The position numbers and the translations under genes were made by a program. A model generated the notes under the pieces. It saw only the letters and a list, made by a program, of their open reading frames with translations, did not search any database and had not been told where the DNA came from. From the IMG/VR virus record IMGVR_UViG_3300044614_000423, positions 1 to 56,225 of that record: a stretch of 56,225 nucleotides of DNA, one strand, 5' to 3'. The stretch comes from a virus. Positions 24,773-33,473 of the stretch are shown one piece after another (position 1 is the first letter of the stretch; each line of letters begins with the position of its first letter).

Positions 24773-26335
24773 ATGACTAGTCTAGTTCAAGACTACGCAA
24801 ATCTGTTCGCCGGTAACCTTCGGTCCTTTGGACAGTGGGACCCAGCGACAGGCAAGATGGTGACAGAAAAGAGCGAGGTCACGCTCCAGCATTACGCCGA
24901 CCACTTGGAGGGCCGGATGGGGCTGGGTATAGTCCCAATCACGGACGGCGGCACAGTACTGTTCGGCTGTATCGACGTGGATAACCACGGCAAAGGATCC
25001 GACGGGTCCGACATCGACATTCCGAAGCTTGTGGAAAAGATCGAGCACTATCGGCTCCCGCTAGTGGCTACTCGTAGCAAGTCGGGTGGAGCGCACCTGT
25101 ACCTGTTCGGCGAGGAATACCTCCCGGCCAAGCTTGTGATCCGGCTACTCAATTCGTGGCGCGACATGCTTCAAATCCCGAACCACGTGGATATCTTTCC
25201 GAAGCAGGACTCGCTGACCACGTCCAGTGGTGAGAAGTCGCTGGGGAACTGGATTAACCTACCATTCTTCGACAAAGACCGGACGGTGCGGTACGCGGTG
25301 GATGACAAAGGCCAGAAAATGTCGTTCGAGCTGTTCATCTCGTACGCCCAGTCGCGCCGGGTCACGGTGGCGGCACTGCAGGAGATAGCTCACCGGGAGC
25401 ACTTGGAGGCCCCGCCGTGCATCCAAAAGATGATTCACACGGGCGTCGAATCCGGCTCACGCAATGACTCGATGTACAACGTGGTAGTGTACCTCAAGCG
25501 TGCCCGCCCCGACACATTCTTTGACGATGCGATGGAGCTGAACAAGACCATGTTCGACAAGCCGCTCGGCCCGGCTGAGGCCAAGAAGGTGATCCGCTCC
25601 GCGTCCCGCCGTGACTACCTGTACAAATGTAGCGAGGAGCCGTGCAAGTCGCTCTGCGACCGTAAGGTGTGCGTCACTCGCGAGTTCGGTATCTCGACCG
25701 AGGAGAGCAAGGAGCTGGATGCGCAAGACTCGCTACCCCAGTTCACCGAGCTGATCGAGTACCAGTCCGAACCCCCGCGCTGGGGCATCCACGTCAACGG
25801 GAAGCTCATCGCGAACATACCAACAATTATATTACGTGATCCTGCCGCAATGGGTACGCTGATTTTTGAACAGCTCAAGATCAACATCCCCAAGATCACT
25901 CAAGACTCGTGGCGGCGTCGTATCCTCGATCCGCTCATCCCGACGCTACGGGTGATCGAAGTACCAAAAGAGGCCAGTGCCTCGGGCATCATTGCCGCGA
26001 AGTTCAACGAGTTCGTGCAAAAGGCCGACCTGACCTCCGATGGCACTAATACTGAGGACCGCAAGGCACTGACCCGCAACATCCCGGTGGTGCAAGTCAT
26101 CAACGGCGTGCGGTGCATCGTGTTCCGTGGTACAGCGTTCTCCGAATTCCTTAAGCGCAACAAGGCCGAGGTGATGACGGGCATGGACCTGTGGACGTCA
26201 CTGCGGCGCGACTGCGGCGCGGACCACGACAAGCTCCGAATTCCGGGCGGCAAGCCCATCAACGTTTGGTACGCTCCCATAACTGAAGATCACGAGGTGA
26301 AAGTCGATGAACCCAAGTTCCGATCAGAATTCTAA
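24773..26335 (+). CDS. AEP-superfamily primase (PrimPol-like)
   Basis: 520 residues. The N-terminal domain has the archaeo-eukaryotic primase signature: Asp68 and Asp70 in LFGCIDVDNH (metal ligands), SKSGGAH with His108, and VDIFPKQ with Asp140, the third metal residue. A C-terminal region starts PPCIQKMIHTGVESGSRND and carries four cysteines (286, 291, 295, 300). With Cys216 this recalls the iron-sulphur C-terminal domain of PriL/PriCT primases, an inference. It should lay down primers, possibly also polymerise. It heads the early operon and overlaps the helicase gene by 29 bases. Confidence 0.82.
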   Translation: MTSLVQDYANLFAGNLRSFGQWDPATGKMVTEKSEVTLQHYADHLEGRMGLGIVPITDGGTVLFGCIDVDNHGKGSDGSDIDIPKLVEKIEHYRLPLVATRSKSGGAHLYLFGEEYLPAKLVIRLLNSWRDMLQIPNHVDIFPKQDSLTTSSGEKSLGNWINLPFFDKDRTVRYAVDDKGQKMSFELFISYAQSRRVTVAALQEIAHREHLEAPPCIQKMIHTGVESGSRNDSMYNVVVYLKRARPDTFFDDAMELNKTMFDKPLGPAEAKKVIRSASRRDYLYKCSEEPCKSLCDRKVCVTREFGISTEESKELDAQDSLPQFTELIEYQSEPPRWGIHVNGKLIANIPTIILRDPAAMGTLIFEQLKINIPKITQDSWRRRILDPLIPTLRVIEVPKEASASGIIAAKFNEFVQKADLTSDGTNTEDRKALTRNIPVVQVINGVRCIVFRGTAFSEFLKRNKAEVMTGMDLWTSLRRDCGADHDKLRIPGGKPINVWYAPITEDHEVKVDEPKFRSEF

Positions 26336-28049
26336 AGTGCAGATCGCTTATGATGCAAAGACCAGCCGATTCATCATCCACTCGCCGCCGTGGATGGTGG
26401 ACAAGATTCGCCGCATTCCCAATCGACGTTGGGATTCTCGTCGCCGGGTTTGGACAGCTCCTGCTCTACGGGCTAATAGCGAGTTTCTGCTTGGCAATTT
26501 TGACGCTGACGCATTTACAGATGTTGCTCGGACGGTTGCAAATACGACTATCGAACGCGTACACACGAATCAAGTAGCGGCATTCCCGGCCGTCTACACA
26601 TTCAAGACTACGCCCCGGCCTTACCAGCTCAAGGGACTCGACCATGCGTGGAATAAGAGCACCTTCGCGTTCTACATGGACATGGGTACAGGCAAGACCA
26701 AGACTTCGCTTGACCTCTTTGCCGCGTACTTCATGGACAGTAAAGTGGATCGAGTGCTTATCGTCACCAAGTTCAGCACGCGCAAGAACTGGGAGCGCGA
26801 GGTACTCATTCACTGCCCGATGGAGTGCGACACGCTTATCCTCGACACTAGTAAGCCCAAGGCGTTCGAGCAGTGGAATACCACGACCGATGGCCGCCTG
26901 AAGTTCCTAATCGTCGGCACCGAATCGCTCGCGGCTGGTGGCGCGGTGGGCCTCGCGCAGAAGTTTGTGGATTGCAGTACCCGCGTCGGAATGATCGTGG
27001 ACGAAGCGCATATGATTAAGAATCACTCGGCAGTGCGCAGTAAGAACTGCGTGAAGCTGGGTAAATCCGCGAATTACAAGGTGATCATGACGGGCACGCC
27101 AGTGGCGAACGGCCCGATGGACATCTTCATGCAATTCGAGTTCCTCGACCCGAACATCATCGGAATCGGGGATTTCTACTCTTTCCGCAATCGGTACGCG
27201 ATTATGGGTGGATACGAGGATCGGCAGGTGGTGGGCTACCAGAATATGGAAGAGCTTATCGAGCTGATCTCGCCGTTCATCTACCAAGTGCGCAAGTCCG
27301 AGGTGCTGACGGAGTTACCACCAAAAGTGTACCAGACCCGTGAGGTCCAGCTAACTGATGAACAAAGACGACTATATAAAGACATTGCTAAACGTGACAA
27401 GACGGTATCTGGAGATCAAGGAATCACCGTCAAGACAGTGCTCGAGCGAATGCTCCGGCTCCAAGAAATCGCCGGGGGTATCATCACCTTCGAGCGCAAT
27501 CCCGACCTTTACGACGCGGCGAAGTTCTCACACAATCGCATAGCGGGCAAGAACCCGAAGGTCGAAGAGCTACTCGCTATAGCTGAGGAGAACGACGCCA
27601 GCACGATTGTGTGGTGCCGATTCATTGAGGAAATCCGCATGGTGTGCGAGGCCCTCCGCGAGAAATACGGCCACGACTCTGTGGTAGAGATTCACGGCGG
27701 CATTAGCGAAAACGATCGCGACCACAACGTGCAGAACCTATTCCAGACCGGCAAAGCGCGATTCCTCGTGGGTAACGCGGCCACCGGTGGCGTGGGTCTG
27801 AATATGACCCGTGCGGAGTTGGTGGTGTACTATTCGAACTCGTTCTCTTTTACCGATCGCGAGCAGTCCGAGGACCGTGCGCACCGGATGGGGCAGACGC
27901 GGAGCGTGACCTACATCGACATTATCGCCGAAGGCACAGTGGACGCGGCCGTGACTCAAGCGTTACGAGAGAAAAAGGACGTGAGCGAGTTCGTACGGAC
28001 GAGCATCAATGACCGAAACGATCGTAACTTGCTAGGCTCGCTCGCGTAG
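26307..28049 (+). CDS. SNF2-type helicase with HARP-like N-terminus
   Basis: 580 residues, superfamily 2. Residues 10-60 (FIIHSPPWMVDKIRRIPNRR, RRRVWTAP) resemble the HARP domain of annealing helicases. The ATPase core has Walker A MDMGTGKTKT with Lys130, DEAH at 232-235, MTGTPVANGP (motif III), GGVGLNMTRA (motif V) and the arginine finger motif QSEDRAHRMGQT (VI). Such proteins remodel or reanneal forked DNA and act as the replication helicase in some phages. GAGGTGAAAG precedes the start, inside the primase gene, so translation is coupled. Confidence 0.9.
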   Translation: MNPSSDQNSKVQIAYDAKTSRFIIHSPPWMVDKIRRIPNRRWDSRRRVWTAPALRANSEFLLGNFDADAFTDVARTVANTTIERVHTNQVAAFPAVYTFKTTPRPYQLKGLDHAWNKSTFAFYMDMGTGKTKTSLDLFAAYFMDSKVDRVLIVTKFSTRKNWEREVLIHCPMECDTLILDTSKPKAFEQWNTTTDGRLKFLIVGTESLAAGGAVGLAQKFVDCSTRVGMIVDEAHMIKNHSAVRSKNCVKLGKSANYKVIMTGTPVANGPMDIFMQFEFLDPNIIGIGDFYSFRNRYAIMGGYEDRQVVGYQNMEELIELISPFIYQVRKSEVLTELPPKVYQTREVQLTDEQRRLYKDIAKRDKTVSGDQGITVKTVLERMLRLQEIAGGIITFERNPDLYDAAKFSHNRIAGKNPKVEELLAIAEENDASTIVWCRFIEEIRMVCEALREKYGHDSVVEIHGGISENDRDHNVQNLFQTGKARFLVGNAATGGVGLNMTRAELVVYYSNSFSFTDREQSEDRAHRMGQTRSVTYIDIIAEGTVDAAVTQALREKKDVSEFVRTSINDRNDRNLLGSLA

Positions 28050-28057
28050 TGTATAAT
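28029..28057 (+). promoter_or_regulatory. Early promoter overlapping the helicase 3' end
   Basis: TTGCTA (28029-28034), 17-base spacer, TATAAT (28052-28057); the -10 is three bases past the helicase stop. The 32-base leader contains CACATAGAGA and then CATAGAGGAAG, two versions of the early leader motif. Confidence 0.75.
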
Positions 28058-28089
28058 AGAGCACATAGAGATTAGAACATAGAGGAAGT

Positions 28090-28431
28090 ATGCAAAAACC
28101 CGTAGTATTCGTGACACAAGAGGTCACGACAGCCAATTATCAGGACGTGGAACGCTTCGGCGAACCCGTGTTCCTGTCCACCAGTGAGGTGTCGAATGTC
28201 CCGGATTCCCTCCATAACCAAAAGCTCATCTCCTTCATCCGAAGCAGATTCGACAAATACGACCCCAGCATCGACTTCATTGCCCCCAGTGGAAGTCCTA
28301 TCGTCGCGGGGTTGGTATTTGCGATGGCTCGAGAGAGAGGAGACACCTTCAACATCCTCAAGTGGAACAACCGCGACCGCCAGTACACCGCGATCCGAAT
28401 CGGAGTAAAGGGAGAAAAGAATGTCTACTGA
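28090..28431 (+). CDS. Conserved phage protein, unknown function (113 aa)
   Basis: Begins KPVVFVTQEVTTANYQDVER, then a central Ser/Gly motif DFIAPSGSPIVAGLVFAMAR and an end of the form ILKWNNRDRQYTAIRI. The glycine loop between a strand and a helix recalls a Rossmann-like or phosphoribosyltransferase-like nucleotide-binding fold, but I cannot confirm it. Proteins with the same ILxWxNRDRxYxPI ending occur next to replication genes in other phages. It has its own promoter and overlaps the next gene by 11 bases. Confidence 0.7.
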   Translation: MQKPVVFVTQEVTTANYQDVERFGEPVFLSTSEVSNVPDSLHNQKLISFIRSRFDKYDPSIDFIAPSGSPIVAGLVFAMARERGDTFNILKWNNRDRQYTAIRIGVKGEKNVY

Positions 28432-28858
28432 GATGGAAAATGAGTACTCCAAGTACGACGGTGTGTCGCTCGTGGACTTAGTGCACGCGATGTCTACGAT
28501 GCAAAATCGTAAAGAGGCACTGGAAGATCAGCTCAAGATCATTAACAAGGAATTCGACTTCCTGCGCATCACCAAGATTCCCACCAAGATGGAGGAGGAC
28601 GGAGTGGACCGTATCAACGTGACCGGAATTGGCCGCGTATCACTGACGGCGGATATGCACGTGTCGGTGAAAGCGGACCAGAAGTCCGAATTCTTCACAT
28701 GGCTCCGCGACAACGGGCGCGGCGACCTCTTGCAGGAGAATATTAATCCGTCTACACTCAAGGCGGCCGTGAAGAAGATGTTCCGCGAAGGCGAAGAAGT
28801 GCCGGACCAGCTTCTGAATGTGTCGCCCTTTACGCGTGCCTCAATCACGCGGACCTGA
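28421..28858 (+). CDS. Coiled-coil plus small domain, replication module
   Basis: 145 residues. An N-terminal heptad helix (HAMSTMQNRKEALEDQLKII) is followed by a small beta domain (RINVTGIGRVSLTADMHVSV) and a helical end (FFTWLRDNGRGDLLQENINP ... GEEVPDQLLNVSPFTRASIT). This layout is widespread in phage early regions, usually near recombination or single-strand-binding genes, and has no proven role that I know. It might coat or chaperone a replication protein. Confidence 0.65.
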   Translation: MSTEMENEYSKYDGVSLVDLVHAMSTMQNRKEALEDQLKIINKEFDFLRITKIPTKMEEDGVDRINVTGIGRVSLTADMHVSVKADQKSEFFTWLRDNGRGDLLQENINPSTLKAAVKKMFREGEEVPDQLLNVSPFTRASITRT

Positions 28859-28861
28859 ATT

Positions 28862-28898
28862 CGGCAATGGTGCCGGGTATCCCGCACGCAATGCGTGC
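28862..28898 (+). other. Two adjacent hairpins in an early-gene leader
   Basis: CGGCA (28862-28866)/TGCCG (28871-28875) and GCACGC (28884-28889)/GCGTGC (28893-28898) sit back to back in the 59 bases between genes, just before a TAGGAG ribosome binding site. No T-run follows, so RNA processing or 5'-end stabilisation is more likely than termination. Confidence 0.5.
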
Positions 28899-28917
28899 AT
28901 GTAACTAGGAGCTAGTA

Positions 28918-29661
28918 ATGGCTAAAAATCAAGTAGCAGTGAAAGAAGAATTCGAACTTGTAACTAACGAGATTCCGGATTTCTTGAAGCAAGGTAACCG
29001 GGGCGCGGAGAATGTCGGCACTGACGACATGATCATCCCCCGCATTGAGCTGATCCAAGCACTGTCCCCAGTGCGCAAGAAAAGCGATCCCGCCTATATC
29101 GATGGTGCTGAGGAAGGCATGCTGTACAATAACGTGACTCGTGCGCTGTACGGCACTGAAGTCACTGTGGTGCCAGTGTACTACACGAAGCAGTACCTCG
29201 TGTGGAAAGATCGCAAAGCGGGCGGCGGCGGTAGTAACGGCTTCCGTGGCGCATTCGCGACCAAGGAACTGGCTGACCGCGCAATCGCGGAGTTGGCCGA
29301 AGAAGCGTTGGAAGTCTCCGACACGGCACAGCACTTCGTGCTCGTGCGCAATGGTGACGACTGGCAAGAGGCGGTGATCTCGATGGCCAAGTCCAAGGTC
29401 AAGGTGTCCAAGCGTTGGAACTCGCTAATGCGACTCACCAACACCGATTCGTTCAGCCGCGCCTACAAGCTGTCGGCTACGACTGAGACCAACGCACGGA
29501 ACGAGAGTTACTTCAACTTCAACGTCGCGGCCCTCGGGTTCGTGAACAAAGAGCTGTACGAGCGCGCTGAGAAGCTGTACGAAACGATCCGTTCCGGCGG
29601 CGTCAAGGTCTCGAACGACTACGACGGCGAAGTGAATGAAGTCGCAGAATCCGAGTATTGA
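28918..29661 (+). CDS. Conserved early protein, possible ssDNA-binding role
   Basis: 247 residues. The core pattern MIIPRIELIQALSPVRKKSD, then EEGMLYNNVTRALYGTEVTV and VVPVYYTKQYLVWKDRKAGG with a Gly-rich loop, then QEAVISMAKSKVKVSKRWNS, is shared with abundant uncharacterised proteins in podovirus and siphovirus replication modules. Beta-rich start, basic centre and a C-terminal acidic tail (DYDGEVNEVAESEY) would suit single-stranded DNA binding with an acidic protein-interaction tip. That is inference from layout only. It lies between the two helicase genes. Confidence 0.65.
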   Translation: MAKNQVAVKEEFELVTNEIPDFLKQGNRGAENVGTDDMIIPRIELIQALSPVRKKSDPAYIDGAEEGMLYNNVTRALYGTEVTVVPVYYTKQYLVWKDRKAGGGGSNGFRGAFATKELADRAIAELAEEALEVSDTAQHFVLVRNGDDWQEAVISMAKSKVKVSKRWNSLMRLTNTDSFSRAYKLSATTETNARNESYFNFNVAALGFVNKELYERAEKLYETIRSGGVKVSNDYDGEVNEVAESEY

Positions 29662-29663
29662 TC

Positions 29664-29882
29664 ATGGATCCATGGAAACACCGTAGCGCTGGTATGCAGT
29701 GCAAAACGTGTATGTGGTTCGCCGAAAAAGTGCGCGACCGCATTGGTTCAGCTGACTCTGATACCAACTCGGTTATGACCGTTGGCCGTTGCCGCCGTCA
29801 TGCTCCCACCATGAACGGCTATCCGGTGGTTTACATGACTGACTGGTGCGGCGATCACAAGCTGAACGAGAACGCTGTTTAA
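29664..29882 (+). CDS. Small zinc-finger-like protein (72 aa)
   Basis: Cys13-x2-Cys16 near the start, then Cys43 with His46 and Cys62 near the end (MQCKTCMWF ... VGRCRRHAPTMNGYPVVYMT ... WCGDHK). This is a recurrent small phage protein whose four ligands probably bind zinc. The ATG at 29664 is preferred to an upstream TTG. Its stop shares bases with the next gene's start (TAATG). The role is unknown; the setting suggests a nucleic-acid or helicase accessory. Confidence 0.7.
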   Translation: MDPWKHRSAGMQCKTCMWFAEKVRDRIGSADSDTNSVMTVGRCRRHAPTMNGYPVVYMTDWCGDHKLNENAV

Positions 29883-31297
29883 TGCAAGTTAACGCCATCT
29901 ACGGACCCCCCGGAACTGGCAAGACCACGGAGTTACTCCGGCGTGTGAGAGAGACAAGGGATTCAGGCGTTCAAGCTGAACGTGTGGCCTTTGTATCTTT
30001 CACTCGTGCGGCGGCATCCGAGGCACTCTCCCGGCTGGGCCTTAAGCGATCGGACAATGTGTCCACCATTCATGCGATGGCCTTTCGGCACATGGGCTTG
30101 CGGCAGACGCAAGTCGTGGACCCGATGAAGCTTCGCGAATTTTCAACAGTAATGGGGATACCGATTATTGGTAAGTCCCCGGAAGACGATGAGGAGCGTT
30201 CTGATGGAGACTTCTACCTTGACCTACTCAATTATGCCCGGAACACCTTTTCCAATCCGGCAGAAGTTTACGACATCTCGGACCGGCCGGGTACTCGGGC
30301 CGAGTTCAATGCGTTCATTCGGGCATATGCTGATTGGAAATCTACGTACGGATATTACGATTTCACCGATATGCTTGAACGTGCCGCCCGGGGCGCAGTG
30401 CGATCAGACGCAGAGGTTGTATTTGTCGACGAAGCTCAAGACTTATCACCTCTTCAGTGGGCTGTTATCGAGAAGCTCGTCCGACGTGCTCACGAAGTGC
30501 ATATCGCGGGGGACGACGATCAGGCGATTTATACGTGGGCCGGTGCGGATGTACACGGTATGGGAAGATTTACGGACAAGCACAAGGGTAATAGCCATGT
30601 GCTCTCGTACTCGCATCGACTTCCTGCTTCAGTCCACGCACGATCACAAGAGCTTATCCGTCGAGTCGCATTCCGCGTGGATAAGGAGTTTAGTCCCAAG
30701 CCAGATTTGGGATTGGTCCGAGTACACGGATCGATCAACTCGGTGGAGATCGTCCACGGGGAAGATATATTACTACTGGGACGGACGCATTCAGTCCTCC
30801 GCGAAGTTGAGCAATCGCTCATTGAACGCCGCATCCCGTACACGCGCGAGTCGGGCCGCCCCGGACTGTATCAAAATCGATACGCCGCCGGACTACGAGC
30901 ATTTCGCAAGCTGGGTCGAGGTGAGCGGATTACTGATGGAGAACGAAATGCAATATTCACAATTTCCAGCGCTGAGACAAGGCGGCTACTTGAAGCGGGC
31001 GACCTCGCCACTCTTGGTCGCACCCCATTCTACGTGGCCCTCCAGATTCCCGGCCGAGTCGTGGACTTTTACGCAGACGCTGACCTCGATACTGAGCCGA
31101 CTATCCGACTTTCTACGATCCACGCGGCAAAAGGCCACGAAGCGGATCGGGTTATTCTTCTGACCGACATGACCACGCGGGTTCAGCAGACTGCCGAGAA
31201 GTCACCGGATGACGAGGTCCGAGTGTTCTACGTCGGAATGACCCGCTCCAAGCGTGTGTTAGACATAGTAGAGGGGTACAACGGCTACAAATTGTAG
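29882..31297 (+). CDS. UvrD/PcrA-type superfamily 1 helicase
   Basis: 471 residues from the ATG overlapping the previous stop; an upstream in-frame ATG would put 12 extra residues before a conserved start. Motifs in order: Walker A GPPGTGKTT (Lys14), SFTRAAASEA (Ia), FVDEAQD at 183-187 (II), GDDDQAIYTWAGA at 210-222 (III), LLGRTHSVLREVE (IV), STIHAAKGHEADRVILL (V) and VFYVGMTRSK (VI). It is shorter than cellular UvrD because the 1B and 2B domains are reduced, as in phage forms. It should translocate 3' to 5' on single strands during replication or recombination. Confidence 0.92.
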   Translation: MQVNAIYGPPGTGKTTELLRRVRETRDSGVQAERVAFVSFTRAAASEALSRLGLKRSDNVSTIHAMAFRHMGLRQTQVVDPMKLREFSTVMGIPIIGKSPEDDEERSDGDFYLDLLNYARNTFSNPAEVYDISDRPGTRAEFNAFIRAYADWKSTYGYYDFTDMLERAARGAVRSDAEVVFVDEAQDLSPLQWAVIEKLVRRAHEVHIAGDDDQAIYTWAGADVHGMGRFTDKHKGNSHVLSYSHRLPASVHARSQELIRRVAFRVDKEFSPKPDLGLVRVHGSINSVEIVHGEDILLLGRTHSVLREVEQSLIERRIPYTRESGRPGLYQNRYAAGLRAFRKLGRGERITDGERNAIFTISSAETRRLLEAGDLATLGRTPFYVALQIPGRVVDFYADADLDTEPTIRLSTIHAAKGHEADRVILLTDMTTRVQQTAEKSPDDEVRVFYVGMTRSKRVLDIVEGYNGYKL

Positions 31298-31300
31298 TAA

Positions 31301-31329
31301 TTGACAGACAGTATCGCGGGTGGTATAAT
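31301..31329 (+). promoter_or_regulatory. Early promoter for the polymerase/Z-genome operon
   Basis: Perfect TTGACA (31301-31306), 17-base spacer, perfect TATAAT (31324-31329). The leader ends with the shared CAGATAGAGGACATTC element before the ATG at 31367. It would drive the 88-residue protein, polymerase, purZ, mazZ and probably datZ as one operon, since those genes overlap or nearly touch. Confidence 0.9.
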
Positions 31330-31366
31330 AGCCACTTCAGTAACCAACAGATAGAGGACATTCAAG

Positions 31367-31633
31367 ATGGCAACATACGATAACACCAATTCGGGCATGA
31401 TGGCCCGTAACGAGCGTCGCACCACCGACAAGCACCCCGAATTCTCCGGCTCGATCAACGTCGAGGGCGTGGATTATTGGCTCTCGGCTTGGGTTAATGA
31501 GGGCAAGGCTGGTGGTAAGATGGAAGGCAAAAAGTACTTCTCCATCAAGCTGTCGCGCAAAGAGGGCGGCGTTGGCACTTCCGGCCGATCAGCGAGTGAT
31601 TCGAGCTACGAATCTGACGACATCCCGTTCTGA
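31367..31633 (+). CDS. Small protein with SSB-like acidic tail
   Basis: 88 residues. The body (DKHPEFSGSINVEGVDYWLS, then WVNEGKAGGKMEGKKYFSIK) is a small beta fold of the DUF736-like kind. It ends SYESDDIPF, which copies the C-terminal tip of bacterial SSB (acidic residues then IPF) that recruits replication proteins. It may be a small single-strand-binding protein or a decoy/recruiter using the SSB docking site (inference). The stop overlaps the polymerase start (TGATGA), so expression is matched to the polymerase. Confidence 0.75.
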   Translation: MATYDNTNSGMMARNERRTTDKHPEFSGSINVEGVDYWLSAWVNEGKAGGKMEGKKYFSIKLSRKEGGVGTSGRSASDSSYESDDIPF

Positions 31634-33468
31634 TGACCGAACTCCCACGCATTGACTACGAACCTGTCGTGGTCATAGACACCGAGACCACGGGACTGAA
31701 GTGGTGGGCCGACAAGCTGTTCGGTATCTCCATCGCATTCCCGGGGTACTCGGGCTACTGGGACGTCCGGTCCGACCCCCACATCGTCGCATGGCTCAAC
31801 GATCTCATCAAAGAGAAGCGTGTCGGGCTGTGGGTCGGCCATAACCTTAAATTCGACTTGCACTTCCTGCGCGAAGCCGGAGTCGCACTGCCACTGGACC
31901 GAATCGACTGCACGATGACCCGTGCCGCCTTGATCTCGGAGCATGAACCTACGTATGCCCTCGACTTCCTCGCTCGCAAATACTGCGGGATGAAGAAGGA
32001 CGAGGAGATCTACGAGGAGATGTCGCGCCTGTTCGGTGGCCGCCCGACTCGCAACGCACAGATGCCGAATATTTCCCGCGCCCCCATCAGTCTCGTGTCG
32101 AAATACGCGATCCAAGACGCCGTGGTGACGCTTGCGTTGTACCAGTGGCAAGAGGAGCAGATGCGAACGCAGAATCTCGCCCAAGTGCACAAGCTCGAGC
32201 GCGACCTGATGCCAGTGATTATGGACATGGAGGAGCAAGGCGTGCGGGTGGACGTCGGGTTGGCTGAGAAGGCCGTCCGTGACCTCACCGTTCGCGTTGA
32301 CACCATGCAGAGGGATCTGAATAGCTTGGCTGGCTTCGAGGTTAACCCGAACCCCTCCGGATCGATCGTAGACCTATTCAAGCCAACGCTCGGGGACGAT
32401 AATGAGTGGTATCTGATTGACGGCACGAAAGCAGACAAGACCGACGGCGGTAAGGCCTCGATTAACGCCGACTGCCTACGCCGCATGAAGCACCCCGCCG
32501 CGAAGATGATTCTCGACTTGCGCAAAATGCTCAAGACCCGTGATACTTTCCTGTCGGGCCACATCTTGGGACACGAACACGATGGTATCATTCACTGCAA
32601 CTACAACCAGACTAAAAACGACGCTGAGGCAGGGACTGGAACTGGACGTCTATCAGTTACCAATCCCGCTCTTCAGCAGATACCATCTAGAGACGTTGCC
32701 ATCAAATCGCTTATCCGGCCGATTTTCAAGGCTGATGTGGGTGCTAAGTGGATGGGGCTGGATTGGTCACAATTTGAATTTCGAGTGGCTAACCATTACG
32801 GTCAGGTTCCCACGATTCTTGAGGCCTATCGTGCAAACCCCGATCTCGACTTTCACCAATTGGTGTCTGACCTCACCGGTATCCCCCGAAACGCCCAGTA
32901 CGCTGGTGGCCCGTCTTCGAAAGCGATTAATCTCGGGCTGGCGTTCAATATGGGGTCTGGGCGGCTAGCGCAGGAGTGCGGGCTACCCTACACCGAGGAG
33001 GTAGGACCCAACGGCAACGTGTTTCTAAAGGCCGGACCCGAGGCGATGGCACTGTTCGAGAAGTACCACGCCGCGAACCCCGGAATGCGCAACACCGCGC
33101 AAAAGGCGAGTAATATTGCCAAGGAGCGCGGCTCGGTGCATTCAGTGATGGGCCGTCGGCTTCGGTTCCCGGGTGGACAATTCGTGCACAAGGCGTCAGG
33201 GCTGATTTACCAAGCCACCAGCGCGGACTGCATGAAGCAAAAGCTTATTGAGCTTCACAAGTATTTAACCGCCGAAGGCTGTGGGCGACTACTGCTGACG
33301 GTACACGACGAGGTGGGCATATCGCTCGATAAAGACTCACTCGATAAAGCGAAAGAGGTAGCACGAATCTACACGACCTTTGACGGTGTAGAATGTCCCA
33401 TTCATCTGCGTGTTCCTATCACGTGCGACTGGGGTATAGGCGAGGACTGGTACGAAGCGAAAGGATAG
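31633..33468 (+). CDS. dpoZ: Family A DNA polymerase with 3'-5' exonuclease (DpoZ candidate)
   Basis: 611 residues, Klenow-like with no 5' nuclease domain. The proofreading domain has VIDTETTG (Asp16, Glu18), HNLKFD (Asp75) and SKYAIQD (Tyr158, Asp162). The polymerase domain has motif A GLDWSQFEFR (Asp377), motif B PSSKAINLGLAFNMG (Lys430) and motif C TVHDEV (His558, Asp559). The positions equal to E. coli Phe762 and Tyr766 are Leu434 and Phe438, and the Arg754 position is Gly426. It lies immediately before purZ, as in phages whose PolA-type DpoZ prefers 2-aminoadenine; that preference is inferred here from linkage. Confidence 0.88.
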   Translation: MTELPRIDYEPVVVIDTETTGLKWWADKLFGISIAFPGYSGYWDVRSDPHIVAWLNDLIKEKRVGLWVGHNLKFDLHFLREAGVALPLDRIDCTMTRAALISEHEPTYALDFLARKYCGMKKDEEIYEEMSRLFGGRPTRNAQMPNISRAPISLVSKYAIQDAVVTLALYQWQEEQMRTQNLAQVHKLERDLMPVIMDMEEQGVRVDVGLAEKAVRDLTVRVDTMQRDLNSLAGFEVNPNPSGSIVDLFKPTLGDDNEWYLIDGTKADKTDGGKASINADCLRRMKHPAAKMILDLRKMLKTRDTFLSGHILGHEHDGIIHCNYNQTKNDAEAGTGTGRLSVTNPALQQIPSRDVAIKSLIRPIFKADVGAKWMGLDWSQFEFRVANHYGQVPTILEAYRANPDLDFHQLVSDLTGIPRNAQYAGGPSSKAINLGLAFNMGSGRLAQECGLPYTEEVGPNGNVFLKAGPEAMALFEKYHAANPGMRNTAQKASNIAKERGSVHSVMGRRLRFPGGQFVHKASGLIYQATSADCMKQKLIELHKYLTAEGCGRLLLTVHDEVGISLDKDSLDKAKEVARIYTTFDGVECPIHLRVPITCDWGIGEDWYEAKG

Positions 33469-33473
33469 AGGTA

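Noticed and set aside
30168-31163. 331-codon second frame inside the UvrD-type helicase
   Set aside because: Overlaps conserved helicase motifs in another frame; composition is of shifted codons and there is no ribosome site.
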